Assembly (NCBI GenBank): GCA_004794655.1
Contig: SMMW01000017.1
Span: 806,001-870,000 of the forward strand
Origin: Marisa cornuarietis
Lineage: Eukaryota; Mollusca; Gastropoda; Architaenioglossa; Ampullariidae
Length of the DNA: 64,000 nt
Direction of reading: 5' to 3'
Below, piece by piece: positions 42,836 through 53,645 of the stretch. Every line of letters starts with the position of its first letter. Within the stretch, counting starts at the first letter, position 1. Made by a program: the position numbers and the translations under genes. The notes under the pieces are model-generated. The model made no database searches and was not told the DNA's origin. It was given only the letters and a program-made list of their open reading frames with translations.

Positions 42836-45800
42836 TTAACTTCTATCTGGCTGGACCCGGCTTGCTGAGTTCTCCACTCTGAAGTCATAGTCATACTGCA
42901 CACATAAAGTATGTCTCTTATCTTCATCCCATGCAGTTAATCCTTTCACTCCATAAATATTGCACACATCAAGCTTTCTTCTCACTTTCAGGATAGATTC
43001 TGCAGGTTGCGCTCAAAGAGTGCTTCTTAAAATGCTGTCAGAAAAGTTCTTTGTCTATAATTTGAGTTCAGATTTTCATGAAATACTGCATAGAAGACCA
43101 TTGCCATTTGGCATTATAATGTAAATGTCACTGTACAATATCATGCCGCAGCTGTTTCTCCACTGACTGTCACTGTTACTATGACAATGGCTAATTCACT
43201 GAATGGAACAAAATCTGTGGAATGAATTGTATTATGCACAATGACATCTGACCTTACTTTTACTGTGAACTTTTAATGGAAATATGTTTCAAAAACTGTT
43301 TACTTATTTTGCTATCATTAGTGGCATCATTATCTATAATTTCTCTTTTTTTCCCTATATCCTTTTGCGTTTAATGTTTTGATAAAAAGACAACAATAGG
43401 TTTAAAGTATTTCTCTGCTGGTTAAATTTCTAAGAAAATTTTTAGTGGTATGCTTTTGTTGCCACCTAAGTCTTAGCAGGATAAGTGAAAGTGATCTATT
43501 TTCTCCAATAATTCTACCTGTTTCTCGATGTCCATGATGCTTTTGTAGCGCACCTCAGGTATTGTCATCTGCACAGACATTGAAAGTAAATAAGAAAGAG
43601 AAACACATCATTTCTTATAAGAAAATGAGTTTTAAAAAATTTAAATGTTCGACATCAACTTTAAACAGTCACCTCGATTTAATCTTTCTACTTTTTTGTC
43701 TAGCCATGACATTGCAACACTTAACATTATGAGTTAGTTATGATACAATCCAACACAAACTTATCAAAATAATGTTTCATTTATTTATTTAAACTGCAAA
43801 ATTGTAAGGCAACTTATAAACAGATTCCCTTCTTGTTTAGTTTCTTCTTCATTTGCATTTCCTACCCATCATGATATACAGGCTAAACTAGTTGACACTG
43901 CATAAAGAAAAACACATTTCTTGATCCAATAAAGTAAAATAATCATTATTTAAAATTTGGTCTTACATTAAAAAACACTGTCAAGTTTTTGAGTTTGGGA
44001 TTCAGCTGCCATGGAATTCCAGAAATTGCTGAGGACAAAGATAAAAATTAAAAAAAGAACACTCAAAAGCAGTTGCGAAATATAACAGTGACTTCAATTT
44101 CCAAAAAGTAGTAATTTCAGAGCTTTCTTTTAAACATGTTGTTGGGTAAAATTCACCCACTGCTATACTTACATACCAACCTTAGTTAACATTTTGAACA
44201 ATGAAGGCCACAAAATAAGCTAAGCCAGTGCTAAAAAAAATCATGCACAGTGATGAAGAAATGGTTTCAATGAAAAGGTAGATTTTCAGTAAGAAATAAA
44301 ATCACGAGTAACCGCATGTCCAGATATAAAACACATGACTAAATCATAACATATCTTTATTAGTGGAAAACAACAGCTTGAAACACTTACACAAGACACA
44401 AACTTACGAGAGATGGTGCTTGTGTGACTGGCAATGTTCTCTGGGCGCAAAAGTGTGCTTCCTGAAGGCTTGCTTGGAGGAAACGAATATGGCAAGGAAG
44501 AGGCCACGGGTGCCCTAACATTGAAAGAAAAGCTTCAGGATTCCATAAATGAACACGTGTACTTAAATGTTAAAGAGAAGAATGTAGTATTGACCTTTTT
44601 GGTATCTCTCCCTTCCACCACATACCATTAAAATTTGCCTTTAGCTCTGGAAGCCAGACAACTTTCTAGCTGCATTAACTCATTCAATGTAACATCGTGT
44701 CGGTTACCGATATTCTCTCTCTTCCCCTTCCCCTAAGAATATCACCAACTTGCCGCCTTGAGGTGGTAAATAGATGCAATGACTCACATATGAAATGGCT
44801 TTGAAGAATAGCCCTGTGTTGTCTCCACTGGAGGCTGCAGAACTGGTAGTTTGGGTAGCTTTCCCATTTTGAAGCACAAAGACATGCTATTGGTTTCACT
44901 ATCCCAAAAAAAAAAAAAACCAACACCAAAACAATGCACCTGTCAGGTGACAAGAACATCTGCCAAACAAACACGTAAATATATATGTATAGTCAAATAC
45001 TGTCCCTCTTTTTTCCCTCAATCTTGTCCATCACAGCAAGCTCAAATGCCAAATTATTTTCAACCGACTAAGCTGAATTCACAGAACACAGGCAATGCAC
45101 TGCATAATTTTGACCAATAACATTTGACTAAAGGTCACATAATGACTGCAGTCACAAGCAGTTCCTAGTGTTTTAGGTCCCAATCCCAAAATCTGTGCAA
45201 ATAAATGTTCTGTTAGCAAGATATGAACCTTTAAACATCACAAATTTTATTTTGATTTTGTAAAGAGTTCCAAATTTCATTTTTCATGATGTCACAAAAA
45301 TAAGATTGTTGACTCATCATTCTAAACAATGACAACAACAGCATTTGTGAAGCACCCACTCTTGCAAGAACAATTCAAAGTGCACACATACAGGCAATCA
45401 TGTACAAATGTGTGCACACACCTACACATCCAAATGAAATAAGAAAATGTGTAAATCAAACATAAATACATGTTTACACATCCTACATTAAGCAGTCAAC
45501 AAGAGGGAATCCACTGAAAGCATTCCCTTCTTTGTTCCAGCTGTTTGAGAGGGGACTTCATGTTTGACTTGGTAATCATAAATGTAAATAATAATAATAA
45601 TAGTGAAGATTTTTTTAGCGCATATTCACACTCATAGAGAGCATGCTCTTAGCGCTTAAAATGGGGAAGAGACGTGGACAAGTAGATACAGAGCACAGGG
45701 GACGAAAGAAAACGACAGTACTGACGACGAAACAGATAGCAAAGGCAGCAGGTAACAGGAACAGAGAAAAATAGTGATGGGTAAAGTAGCGAGAGGGAAG

Positions 45801-47453
45801 GGGGAAGGTAAGGACTAGCATTGTGGACTGTGTTAGGAGTAATGCTCAAGGAAGAGGTGCGTTTTCAGTGCAGATTTGAAGGATTCAATTGTAGGAAGGT
45901 GGCGGATATGGAAAGGGAGCGAGTTCCATTGTTTTGCAGCACAGTAGCCAAAAGTCCTGTGACCATAGGTTGTTGTTCTGGTGACAGGAACAGTTAGGAT
46001 ACGGTCGTCAGACGAAGAGCGTAATTGTCTGGCCAGAGAGTAAGGGATGAGAAGTTCATGATAAATGCAGGAGCAACAATCACAACACAGCAAAGAAACT
46101 TAAAACACTTGTTCTGTCTAACTTACCCAATAAGTGTATATCCACCTGGAGGTCTGCGAGAAGCTTTTGATGAAAGGAATATAAGTTCGGTGATGGCATC
46201 GTTTGTCATTGTTGACACCATCCAGCGGAGACATAACTGCTTCTTTTTTAGGGCTTTCTCTCCTGGAAAGAAGCATAAGCTATAACAGAATACGAGTTTT
46301 ATGGTCATACCTATCAATTTTTTTCTTCAATACCTATTTGTATGTACTGAACCAAAATTATTCAATCAGAAAAAGAGTAAAATAAAAAAAGTATAAAGTT
46401 AAAAAAGAAGAATACAATTACTTAATCTTAAGGCATGGATTTCGTTAGAATTACTATAAACATTAGCAACAGACTACTATCTCAAATAATTCAATAAGTT
46501 TTTGTAATTAGTCTACAACTCACGTGTGTCATGCGTTGTGTCTACAACAGCAAAGCCAGGAGGCACTGGATCTTTTTCATTGATAAATGTGACATCAACA
46601 AGAACATCATCTGTCTGAATGAAAATTATAAAAGCAATGAAGATCTTAACTGCAGAAGAAAACAATGAAAACTAGAGCTTTACGATATTTTGTTGACAGC
46701 ATGGGTACAAGTGCCTATCCCTTTTGCTGTAATGCATGTGCATATGTGTGCATATGCAGGTACTATGCTCCTATGTGTTCTGTATATTGATGAAAGCACA
46801 TTTTGCTGCTTGTTCTGACACAATGTGTTTGAGACATAAATATCTATACTAATATGATGCATTATGATAATTATGTGAGACATATATATGTATATTCATA
46901 TTCATGCTCTCATATGTACATCATGTACAATGCTGGAACAAACATTACTACCTGTTCTGGTACAGAGCGTTTGACACATAAATATCGCATTGTGCGACGA
47001 CGTAAAGGGCCATCTTTCCAAAGGTCAGCATCTTCTGATTTGTCATATGTTTTGTCAATCTGGAAAAAAAAGTTCAGCATTAAGTATGAGGATAGCTGTT
47101 TAAAAAAGGCATTATGAATTTAAAACTAAAAACATATACACATAATAAGTTCAGTTCAATCTCTTCAGCTGTAGTGGTCATTGGAGGAGAGGGATGCAGC
47201 AGCTGACCTAGATTCTCCACACAATATATTATTTATCTGCTAACTATAACCACAGAATACATTATACATCTGCTAACTATAACCAAATGGTATTCTTCTC
47301 TGACTGAACTAAACCAGCACCCATATCATTACATGTTGTATGGCAACCATAAATGTAATGATTCTCACTTACCACAGTATAATTTGGAGGTGCCCTGTTG
47401 GGATCACTGACAATGCATACTCCTGTAATTGGCCAGTCTGCAGTTGAATCCAT
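42836..47453 (-). CDS. MVB12: ESCRT-I subunit MVB12, nine exons
   Basis: Exons in transcript order: 47453-47373, 47059-46952, 46614-46524, 46262-46127, 44898-44788, 44514-44408, 44028-43967, 43568-43518, 42895-42836. All GT-AG and in phase, giving 268 aa (human MVB12A 273). A MABP domain fills about residues 8-155: PITGVCIVSDPNRAPPNYTV, DADLWKDGPLRRRTMRYLC, PVPPGFAVVDTT, KKKQLCLRW, RRPPGGYTLIGETNSMSLCFKMGKLP. A Ser/Pro linker follows, then a C-terminal UMA domain (about 212-268): ISGIPWQLNPKL, YKSIMDIEKQYDYDF. From family knowledge, MVB12 joins TSG101, VPS28 and VPS37 in cytosolic ESCRT-I to sort ubiquitinated cargo into multivesicular bodies; MABP binds acidic membranes. An upstream noncoding exon is likely (acceptor TTTTTGACAG before the ATG). 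Intron 4 carries a LINE tail. Confidence 0.95.
45588..46093 (-). pseudogene. LINE family A 3' end (A3), MVB12 intron 4
   Basis: On the minus strand it codes HELLIPYSLARQLRSSSDDR, TTTYGHRTFGYCAAKQWNSL, PFHIRHLPTIESFKSALKTH and LFLEHYS, the C-terminus of a Jockey/CR1-type protein. Next comes a 3' UTR with the GAGCATGCTCT motif near 45645 and an (ATT)n tail at 45588-45601. This is the best-preserved family A coding end. It starts about 34 bases downstream of the exon-4 donor. Confidence 0.9.
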
Positions 47454-48345
47454 CTTGCCAAATGAAAACACAATTCCTGTCAAAAATAATACACAAGCCT
47501 TTAACTAATGACTTGTAAATTTGCCCATAAATGCAACCTTGCCAACAAACCTATACCACAGACTATATGCACACTAACATATAAAATAAAGGAAACAAAC
47601 ATGCACACTAAGGCTGGTGAAATTTTACCTTTGTATGATACTGGTTAAATTGTCTTCAGATTACGATCTGCGATAGCAGATTTAACTGAAAGCACTGGAC
47701 ATTGTCAATGAACTGTAAATATAATTATGTGTTTACGAAAGACTTTCTAAATCATCCAAATAACGCCAGAACATATAGGCCTACATGATGATGAGAGCAA
47801 TCTGTTTACAAAGCTAAGAAGTAATTTCGTTTCGAAAGACAGGTTATGAAACATGAAAATTTCTTACCCTGTAAACAAAACAAAAAAAAAAGCAATCTGT
47901 GGAAACGACCGCTTGTAATTCCCGACACTTCCTCACAAATGTTTGACTTGCGCAACAATTTAAAGGACCTTTAAATGATTTGGGGGCGATCGCGACTAGT
48001 AAAACTATTTCCCAGCTTCAAGGCTGGATAATAAGGCTAAAATTATCTTTCTACCTTGCCTCAATGCCAGGTAAGATATTAAATGTGATCAAATGTGTAA
48101 TTTACAAAAAAATAAATAAATACTCAACCCTTAATCGGCAAGTGTCGATATTCTGTTTACATCCTATTTGGCTCATGCGCATGCGTGTGCCGCTTGTGAA
48201 TAGGAATATGAGAATCGAACATTATAAGGATCAATAACTTTTCTCCCAAGATCACTTCTTCCCACGGTCTTTTGATCTTCTTCAAATTAAATACGAGCAG
48301 AATGAAAGTGTGATACAACCTGCTTTCTCAATATACTCAATCAAA
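47454..48345. other. 5' flank of MVB12
   Basis: AT-rich, no ORF of note. It probably includes a noncoding first exon and promoter for the minus-strand gene, but none could be fixed from sequence. Confidence 0.4.
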
Positions 48346-48349
48346 AATG

Positions 48350-48617
48350 AAAAGGTAAAGGTCATCCCATAACCTTTTCAGGTCGTAGGGGAGTGAGGTG
48401 TTAGAGACCCCACTTTTCTCGGGGCCAGCTTTTACACGAGGGTGGTGCCAATCTCCTCTCCCTCGCTGCCTTACCTTCCCCAACCCTCTATGGAGTCAGG
48501 TACCCATTCCCGTCAGCTGGGTCGACTGGGGGAAGTTTGCTGCGCTTATCGGGAATCGATCCAGCGCGCTCTCGGTTCGGAAGCCAGCGCTCTAACCACT
48601 CGGCCATCCGCTTCCCC
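48350..48617 (-). repeat. tRNA-derived SINE, full copy
   Basis: On the minus strand the element starts GGGGAAGCGGATGGCCGAGTGG. It has a good polymerase III A box (TGGCCGAGTGG, complement of 48596-48606) and B box (GGATCGATTCC, complement of 48552-48562). A body with AAGGTAAGGCAGCGAGGGAG, CACCACCCTCGTGTAAAAGCTGGCC and TCTAACACCTCACTCC follows. Partial relatives lie at 9.2, 48.9 and 60.4 kb. Confidence 0.8.
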
Positions 48618-48924
48618 TTTCTGCTGTTTCAGGGACTGCCGAGCTGTGTTGTGTACGTCACATACTCCTGTGTCGCGATCTTATTCGCTATACTGTGCAA
48701 CTTGCATCTGCTGAGAGGTTTGCTTAGAAGCTGTAGAAGTTCAGACAGGGCAGAAAATAATGTTTTTGCAAAAAAAAAAAAAAGAAGAAGAAGAAGCTAG
48801 CTAGCTGCCATCACGCGGTGTCTTGTCAGCTTGGATCATTTTGTGTTGAAGGTTGCGCCCCCTTGATAGGAACAGATCGCAGCGGCTAATAGAGCAAAGG
48901 CTCGCAGCTAGCCCAGAAGGGAAT

Positions 48925-49010
48925 TGTGTCTTTTCTGGGAGTTATGGAAGGTAAAGTAGCGACGGAGAGAAGATGGACTTTGCCCTCAAAAGCAACGTGG
49001 GGTCTCATTT
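48925..49010 (+). repeat. SINE body fragment
   Basis: GGAAGGTAAAGTAGCGACGG, AAGATGGACTTTGCCCTCAA and TGGGGTCTCATTTAGATC align with the SINE body in plus orientation; the tRNA head is not visible. Confidence 0.5.
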
Positions 49011-49094
49011 AGATCAGATAGGCCTGCCACAGTTACCGGTAAGTGAGGTGAAGGCGATCGACTGTTTTTATATCAACAAAAGGTAGAAGAATAC

Positions 49095-49725
49095 GAATCC
49101 CGGACACTTAATCCCCTAGACACTTAATCCCCAGACACTTAATCCTCAAAATGAAATTTCAACTCAAAAAATTATGAAGTGAATGAAAAATGTAATTCAA
49201 ATTCAAATAATTATTTTCATGTAAACATGAAAATATGTTTGACAATTAAAATAATACTTAATTTCAACATTTATAACATTAGTTAAAGTTCATGTGAGCT
49301 ATTAAAGTCAATGTTTTTCAACATTAAGATATGAAAAGTGTTGTTAATCAATATGACAGGTAAGCTAATGATCGAAGGTACAGAAGACGATCCATTGCCT
49401 CATATCGCTGTACAATGGCGCTTTCATGAACCAGTGTTTTTACAACCAGTGGTCTGCTCCTGGTCAGTATGGCCTTGGAACTGGCTGGTTATGTTAGGGA
49501 GTTCACCTAGTATCGCCTAGAGGGTCGATCGCTAATTGTAAACCCAGCGCAACCCAGTCTTACCAGAGTTACCCAGAGTTACCACGCGACACATTTCTCT
49601 TACGGTTATAATATTTCAAGTTCACAAAATAACAGTTTTGAGTGTTGTGTTGCGATTTGGGGATTAAGTGCCTAGGGGATTAAGTGTCGGGGATTAAGTG
49701 TCCGGGGATTAAGTGTCCGGTCACC
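49095..49725. mobile_element. 631-bp inverted-repeat element with CACTTAATCC repeats
   Basis: The left end has three tandem units of a roughly 16-base word (CGGACACTTAATCCCC and variants, 49100-49149). The right end has four in inverse orientation (GGGGATTAAGTGTCCGG and variants, 49656-49720). The whole is flanked by an exact 9-base direct repeat GAAGAATAC (49086-49094 and 49726-49734). The interior is AT-rich with no transposase. This is the structure of a nonautonomous DNA transposon whose termini are short tandem arrays. The superfamily is unknown; 9-base duplications suggest Mutator-like elements, but this is inference. Confidence 0.75.
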
Positions 49726-49734
49726 GAAGAATAC

Positions 49735-50551
49735 AGTGATCTTTGTGGAGGAATGAGTACTTCCGACCTTGAGCTGCTCACTATTTCTCTAATTTCTCTA
49801 TTGTCTTAACCAGCGAATTCCCCCATCTGTTCTTCACACATCTAAGTTGTCATCCCAGGGCAAATGTCACCAACACGTTACAGTGCATTGCGGATGTAGT
49901 CCACAATTTTGACTCGGTATTTGCCTTGATGCTCCCAAACTCAGCTCAGGAGACGTCAATCATTGTGACCTAATATCGGTTCTTAAGACCAACGACCAGA
50001 ATCTCACGTGTCCCACAAGTCAGCGTAAGACCACAGTTGACCTCTGGAATTGTACAATACGTGCCACATGCTCACAGATCTCTACCCCTGTCCAGTCTCG
50101 GTGCATCATACCGTAATGCAAGTTCGTGATCATGCCATCTAAGTGCATGCTTTGTATCATTAAAACATTTTATAAACCCGTTTAAGTGCGTGCGCCACAC
50201 AATACAATCTGCCAAGTACTAGACTGCGGATAGTGCTAATAGTTTACAAAGCTGTTTTGAGTGCACCAACTGGAAGGTCTTTTTAAATGCCTGCCCTATC
50301 TCAACGAGTTGGTTAACACCATGTCCCTCGGTGTAGTTTACACTTTTCCATCAAAAGCGTTCACAAATACAAAACATTGTCTACTTCTTTCTGTTTACAA
50401 CAGAGATAGACTTTTTTCATTGTTGGGAGATCAAAGAAGCAATGAACTAATCAACATGCAGTCGTATCCCACGCATCCACACAATTACTAAACTCTTAAC
50501 AACCTCTCCTACCAATTATCAGCGGCGCAAAGCCAAAGCAGACAAAAAGAA

Positions 50552-50611
<60 letters not shown>

Positions 50612-51019
50612 TACATTTGTTAGTTCTGTTCAAAAGTGATATTGCAGTTTGTATTGTGGACTTGACAAACGCACTCTTTTTGGCGACTGGTCATTTCCGT
50701 CTACGGCCAAAGAGTAGCATTTGGAAATGGTGATGTAGTGGGTGAGAGGGGTCTGTGATAATACTGACAGCCGTTAACCTCACAGTCCTGGTGTAGAGAT
50801 CACTTAGTGGTCATAGTGGAAGGCCAATGATCTTGCTCTTAATGTTAACCACCCTCATCAAGCAAGCCTTATCTTTGATGGATAGAAATCAGAACCACAC
50901 TGACAGATTAAATATATGTTTGTGCTTGGTTTACCAAGATCTGAAAGGCAGTAAATAAAAAAAGCCCGTGTTCTTTATGGGTTCTGCCGAGAGGGGTGCA
51001 CTAACTGATTTTACGTATC
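49735..51019. other. Gene-free spacer with (CA)n
   Basis: Contains a (CA)n tract at 50556-50609. ORFs such as 50261-50491 have no recognisable features. Confidence 0.5.
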
Positions 51020-51745
51020 CCATATAGAGAGTGGGCTGCCCCTCAAACCTCATTGAGAGACTCCAGAGAGTACAGAACTCCGCTGCACGTCTAGTGCTTA
51101 AAGCCAAGAAACGGGACCATGTCACTCCTCTCCTTCGTTTTCTACTCTTGCTACCCATCCGTTCTCGCATCCAGTACAAACTGTCTGTGCTGTGTTTTAA
51201 TTTCTTTGCAGGCTCCTGTCCTGACTATTTCTCTGAACTTCTCATCCCTTACGTTCCGGCCAGACAACTACGTTCGTCGTTTGATGACCGTACCCTAACT
51301 CCTAACTGTTTCTGTCACCAGAACAACAACATATGGTCACAGGATTTGGGGCTACTGTGCATCAAAACAATGGAACTCTCTCCCTTTCCATATCCGCCAC
51401 CTTCCTACAACTGAATCCTTCAAATCTGCACTGAAAACGCACGTCTTCCTTGAGCATTACTTCTAACACAGTCCACACAATGCTCGTCCTTCTTACCCTC
51501 CCCTCTTCCCTCTTGCTACTTGTCTCCCCAACTTTCTCTGCAGAATCGCTATATTCTCTGTTCCTGTTTCTTGCTGCCTTTTTATGTTTTCTATCTTTGT
51601 TTTCTGTTTGTCAGTACTGTCGTTTATTCTTCCGTCCCTCGTGTTCTATCCATGTAGTTCATGTCTCTTCCCCGTTTTAAGCCCTAAGAGCATGCTCTCT
51701 ATGAGAGTGAATATGCGCTATAAAAATCTTCATTTATTGTTATTT
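51020..51745 (+). pseudogene. LINE family A 3' end (A4), longest copy
   Basis: The frame reads GCPSNLIERLQRVQNSAARL, KKRDHVTPLLRF, RSRIQYKLSVLCFNFF, CPDYFSELLIPYVPARQLRS, then a frame break. It continues as a decayed WNSLPFHIRHLPTTESFKSA-like segment and LFLEHYF. The 3' UTR ends with GAGCATGCTCT, ATGCGCTATAAAAATC and an ATT-rich tail. This copy defines the family in the window. Confidence 0.9.
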
Positions 51746-52260
51746 ATTATTCTTCTCGTGTCACCGAATCATTCTGCCTGCATGCAGGACCGAGCGACTT
51801 CTGAACGCTGCCGTGTGAGAATGAATCGTGATTATATACGAGGCTGAAGGGGTCTGTCTGCTGCAGCGGTGATGAAATATGTGATGGTAGTGTTGATGTT
51901 GCGCTGTGTGGTTCTAACCCTGGCTTCATTAGTAGAGCTGCTTAATTGTTGCGCTTTGGGATACATGACGTCGCATCATATCTAACACCTCTGGGATACA
52001 TGAAGCCATAGCTTATCTAGCACATCATTCTACAACGATCGTACGGTCGCAGGGCTATCTTTGTCTTTAGTGGAAGACGACAGATAGTGTTATTCGATAT
52101 TACTTTTATTTCTTTTGTTTTATTTGTCATGATTATCTTTAGAGCTTGTACTTATGACGGTTAGTCTAGGGTCGTTATGCAGTTAATATGTAAGGTGTTG
52201 TTTTTCCTTATAACTCATGGGCGGATGCGTGCACATTGTGATAAAGCGAGAGAGAGAGAG

Positions 52261-52306
<46 letters not shown>

Positions 52307-52928
52307 GGGGGGCGGGGGTATGAAGTCACACACACACACACACACACACGCTTTACCCGCCTCCATTCATAAACAGTCCTTCAATTAATAAGGAACATCA
52401 AGAGAACGAAAAAAAGGCTGATCCAATAGTTCTATAGTTCAAAACAGTCTTTACTCACAAACAGGAAGCATCTTGTACACTAGCAATCATTCGCTGTACA
52501 AAGGCAGCCACAAATCAGCAATGTGATTTACCGAACGATCAATTCACAATCAAAAATGTGAGAAAAACTGTCGTTAGTAAAATTGACCTTTCACTTATGT
52601 AGTCGTTTAGCATGATCAGGTAGAAGATCATCTAAAACAAAACAGTAAAAGTATTTTCGATCTTTCAACAGCCCTTATTTGTGAAAGACATTTAAAATTA
52701 ATCTGAACAGAGCTACCATACAGCAAAGGATTATCAGCAGATCAGTTGAAACAAGGCATTTGTTTTCGTCTGCAAATAAGTAAGCCAATAATAATTGCGC
52801 GCGTACAAACCTATACCACAGACTATAGAAACTATAATATGCTATTTCCATGAAATCTTGTAAAGCTCAATCAGTTCTCCTGGGCCATAGTGATGTCACT
52901 ACAGTTGATTTTGTGTGTCCGCCATATT
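51746..52928. other. Spacer and 3' flank of secreted gene 1
   Basis: Contains (GA)n at 52247-52264 running into (TG)n to about 52304, and (CA)n at 52327-52349. The part nearest 52928 is likely the 3' UTR of the minus-strand gene. A short imperfect repeat (GGGATACATGA...) occurs at 51958 and 52002. Confidence 0.5.
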
Positions 52929-53579
52929 TTAATATCCGCCATGTTTGCCATAGCCGCCCGCGATGTTGTAGGACTCGGGAAGGTACACGAAACGGCGGGT
53001 GACGTAGCTGTAGGGGGACCTGTTGGCTATGACGTCGATCTTGGGGTAGCCGTAGTAGCAGTCCTTGCAGATGGTGGCGGTGTAGTCGTTAGCGGCTTGG
53101 ATGTGCCCAGTGTAACCGATGGTGTCATAGGTTGTGAATGGGACCACCTACAAGAGACAAGGGCCGCCATTGGTTGAGCTCTCAATATACAAGTTTTCAG
53201 GAGATAGTAAAGTGCACAGACTACAAGAGAAGACAGACGGTGAAGGTAGTATTATGACTAAAAAGAAGAAATGTTGTGATCGTCCTAGATTTTCCAATCT
53301 TTTATTATTAGGACACCTGGTAGCGTGTTTTTTTTTTACAGCATAAGTGTATTTAAATGTTATGTCTGCACACTACAAAATATAAGTAAGTTCACAGCTG
53401 AGAATATCTGTGGTAGTTTCTGAAAACTCTATAGTCTATACTGTCCAGCTCTTTAGAACACATTACGCATTACAGTTTCCGAAATCCGAAGACAATGTTA
53501 TGAGCACACTATGTGTATGTTAAAATCGTGTTACATTCATAATCTTCAAATGCAGAAGGTGCTGTAACAAAAGACAATC

Positions 53580-53645
<66 letters not shown>

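Noticed and set aside
48545..48617. Functional tRNA gene
   Set aside because: It has A and B boxes but no acceptor-stem pairing that I could complete, and it continues into a SINE body present in several copies.
49100..49720. CRISPR-like regularly repeated word
   Set aside because: Units are directly adjacent, few and inverted between ends, in an animal genome; they fit transposon termini.
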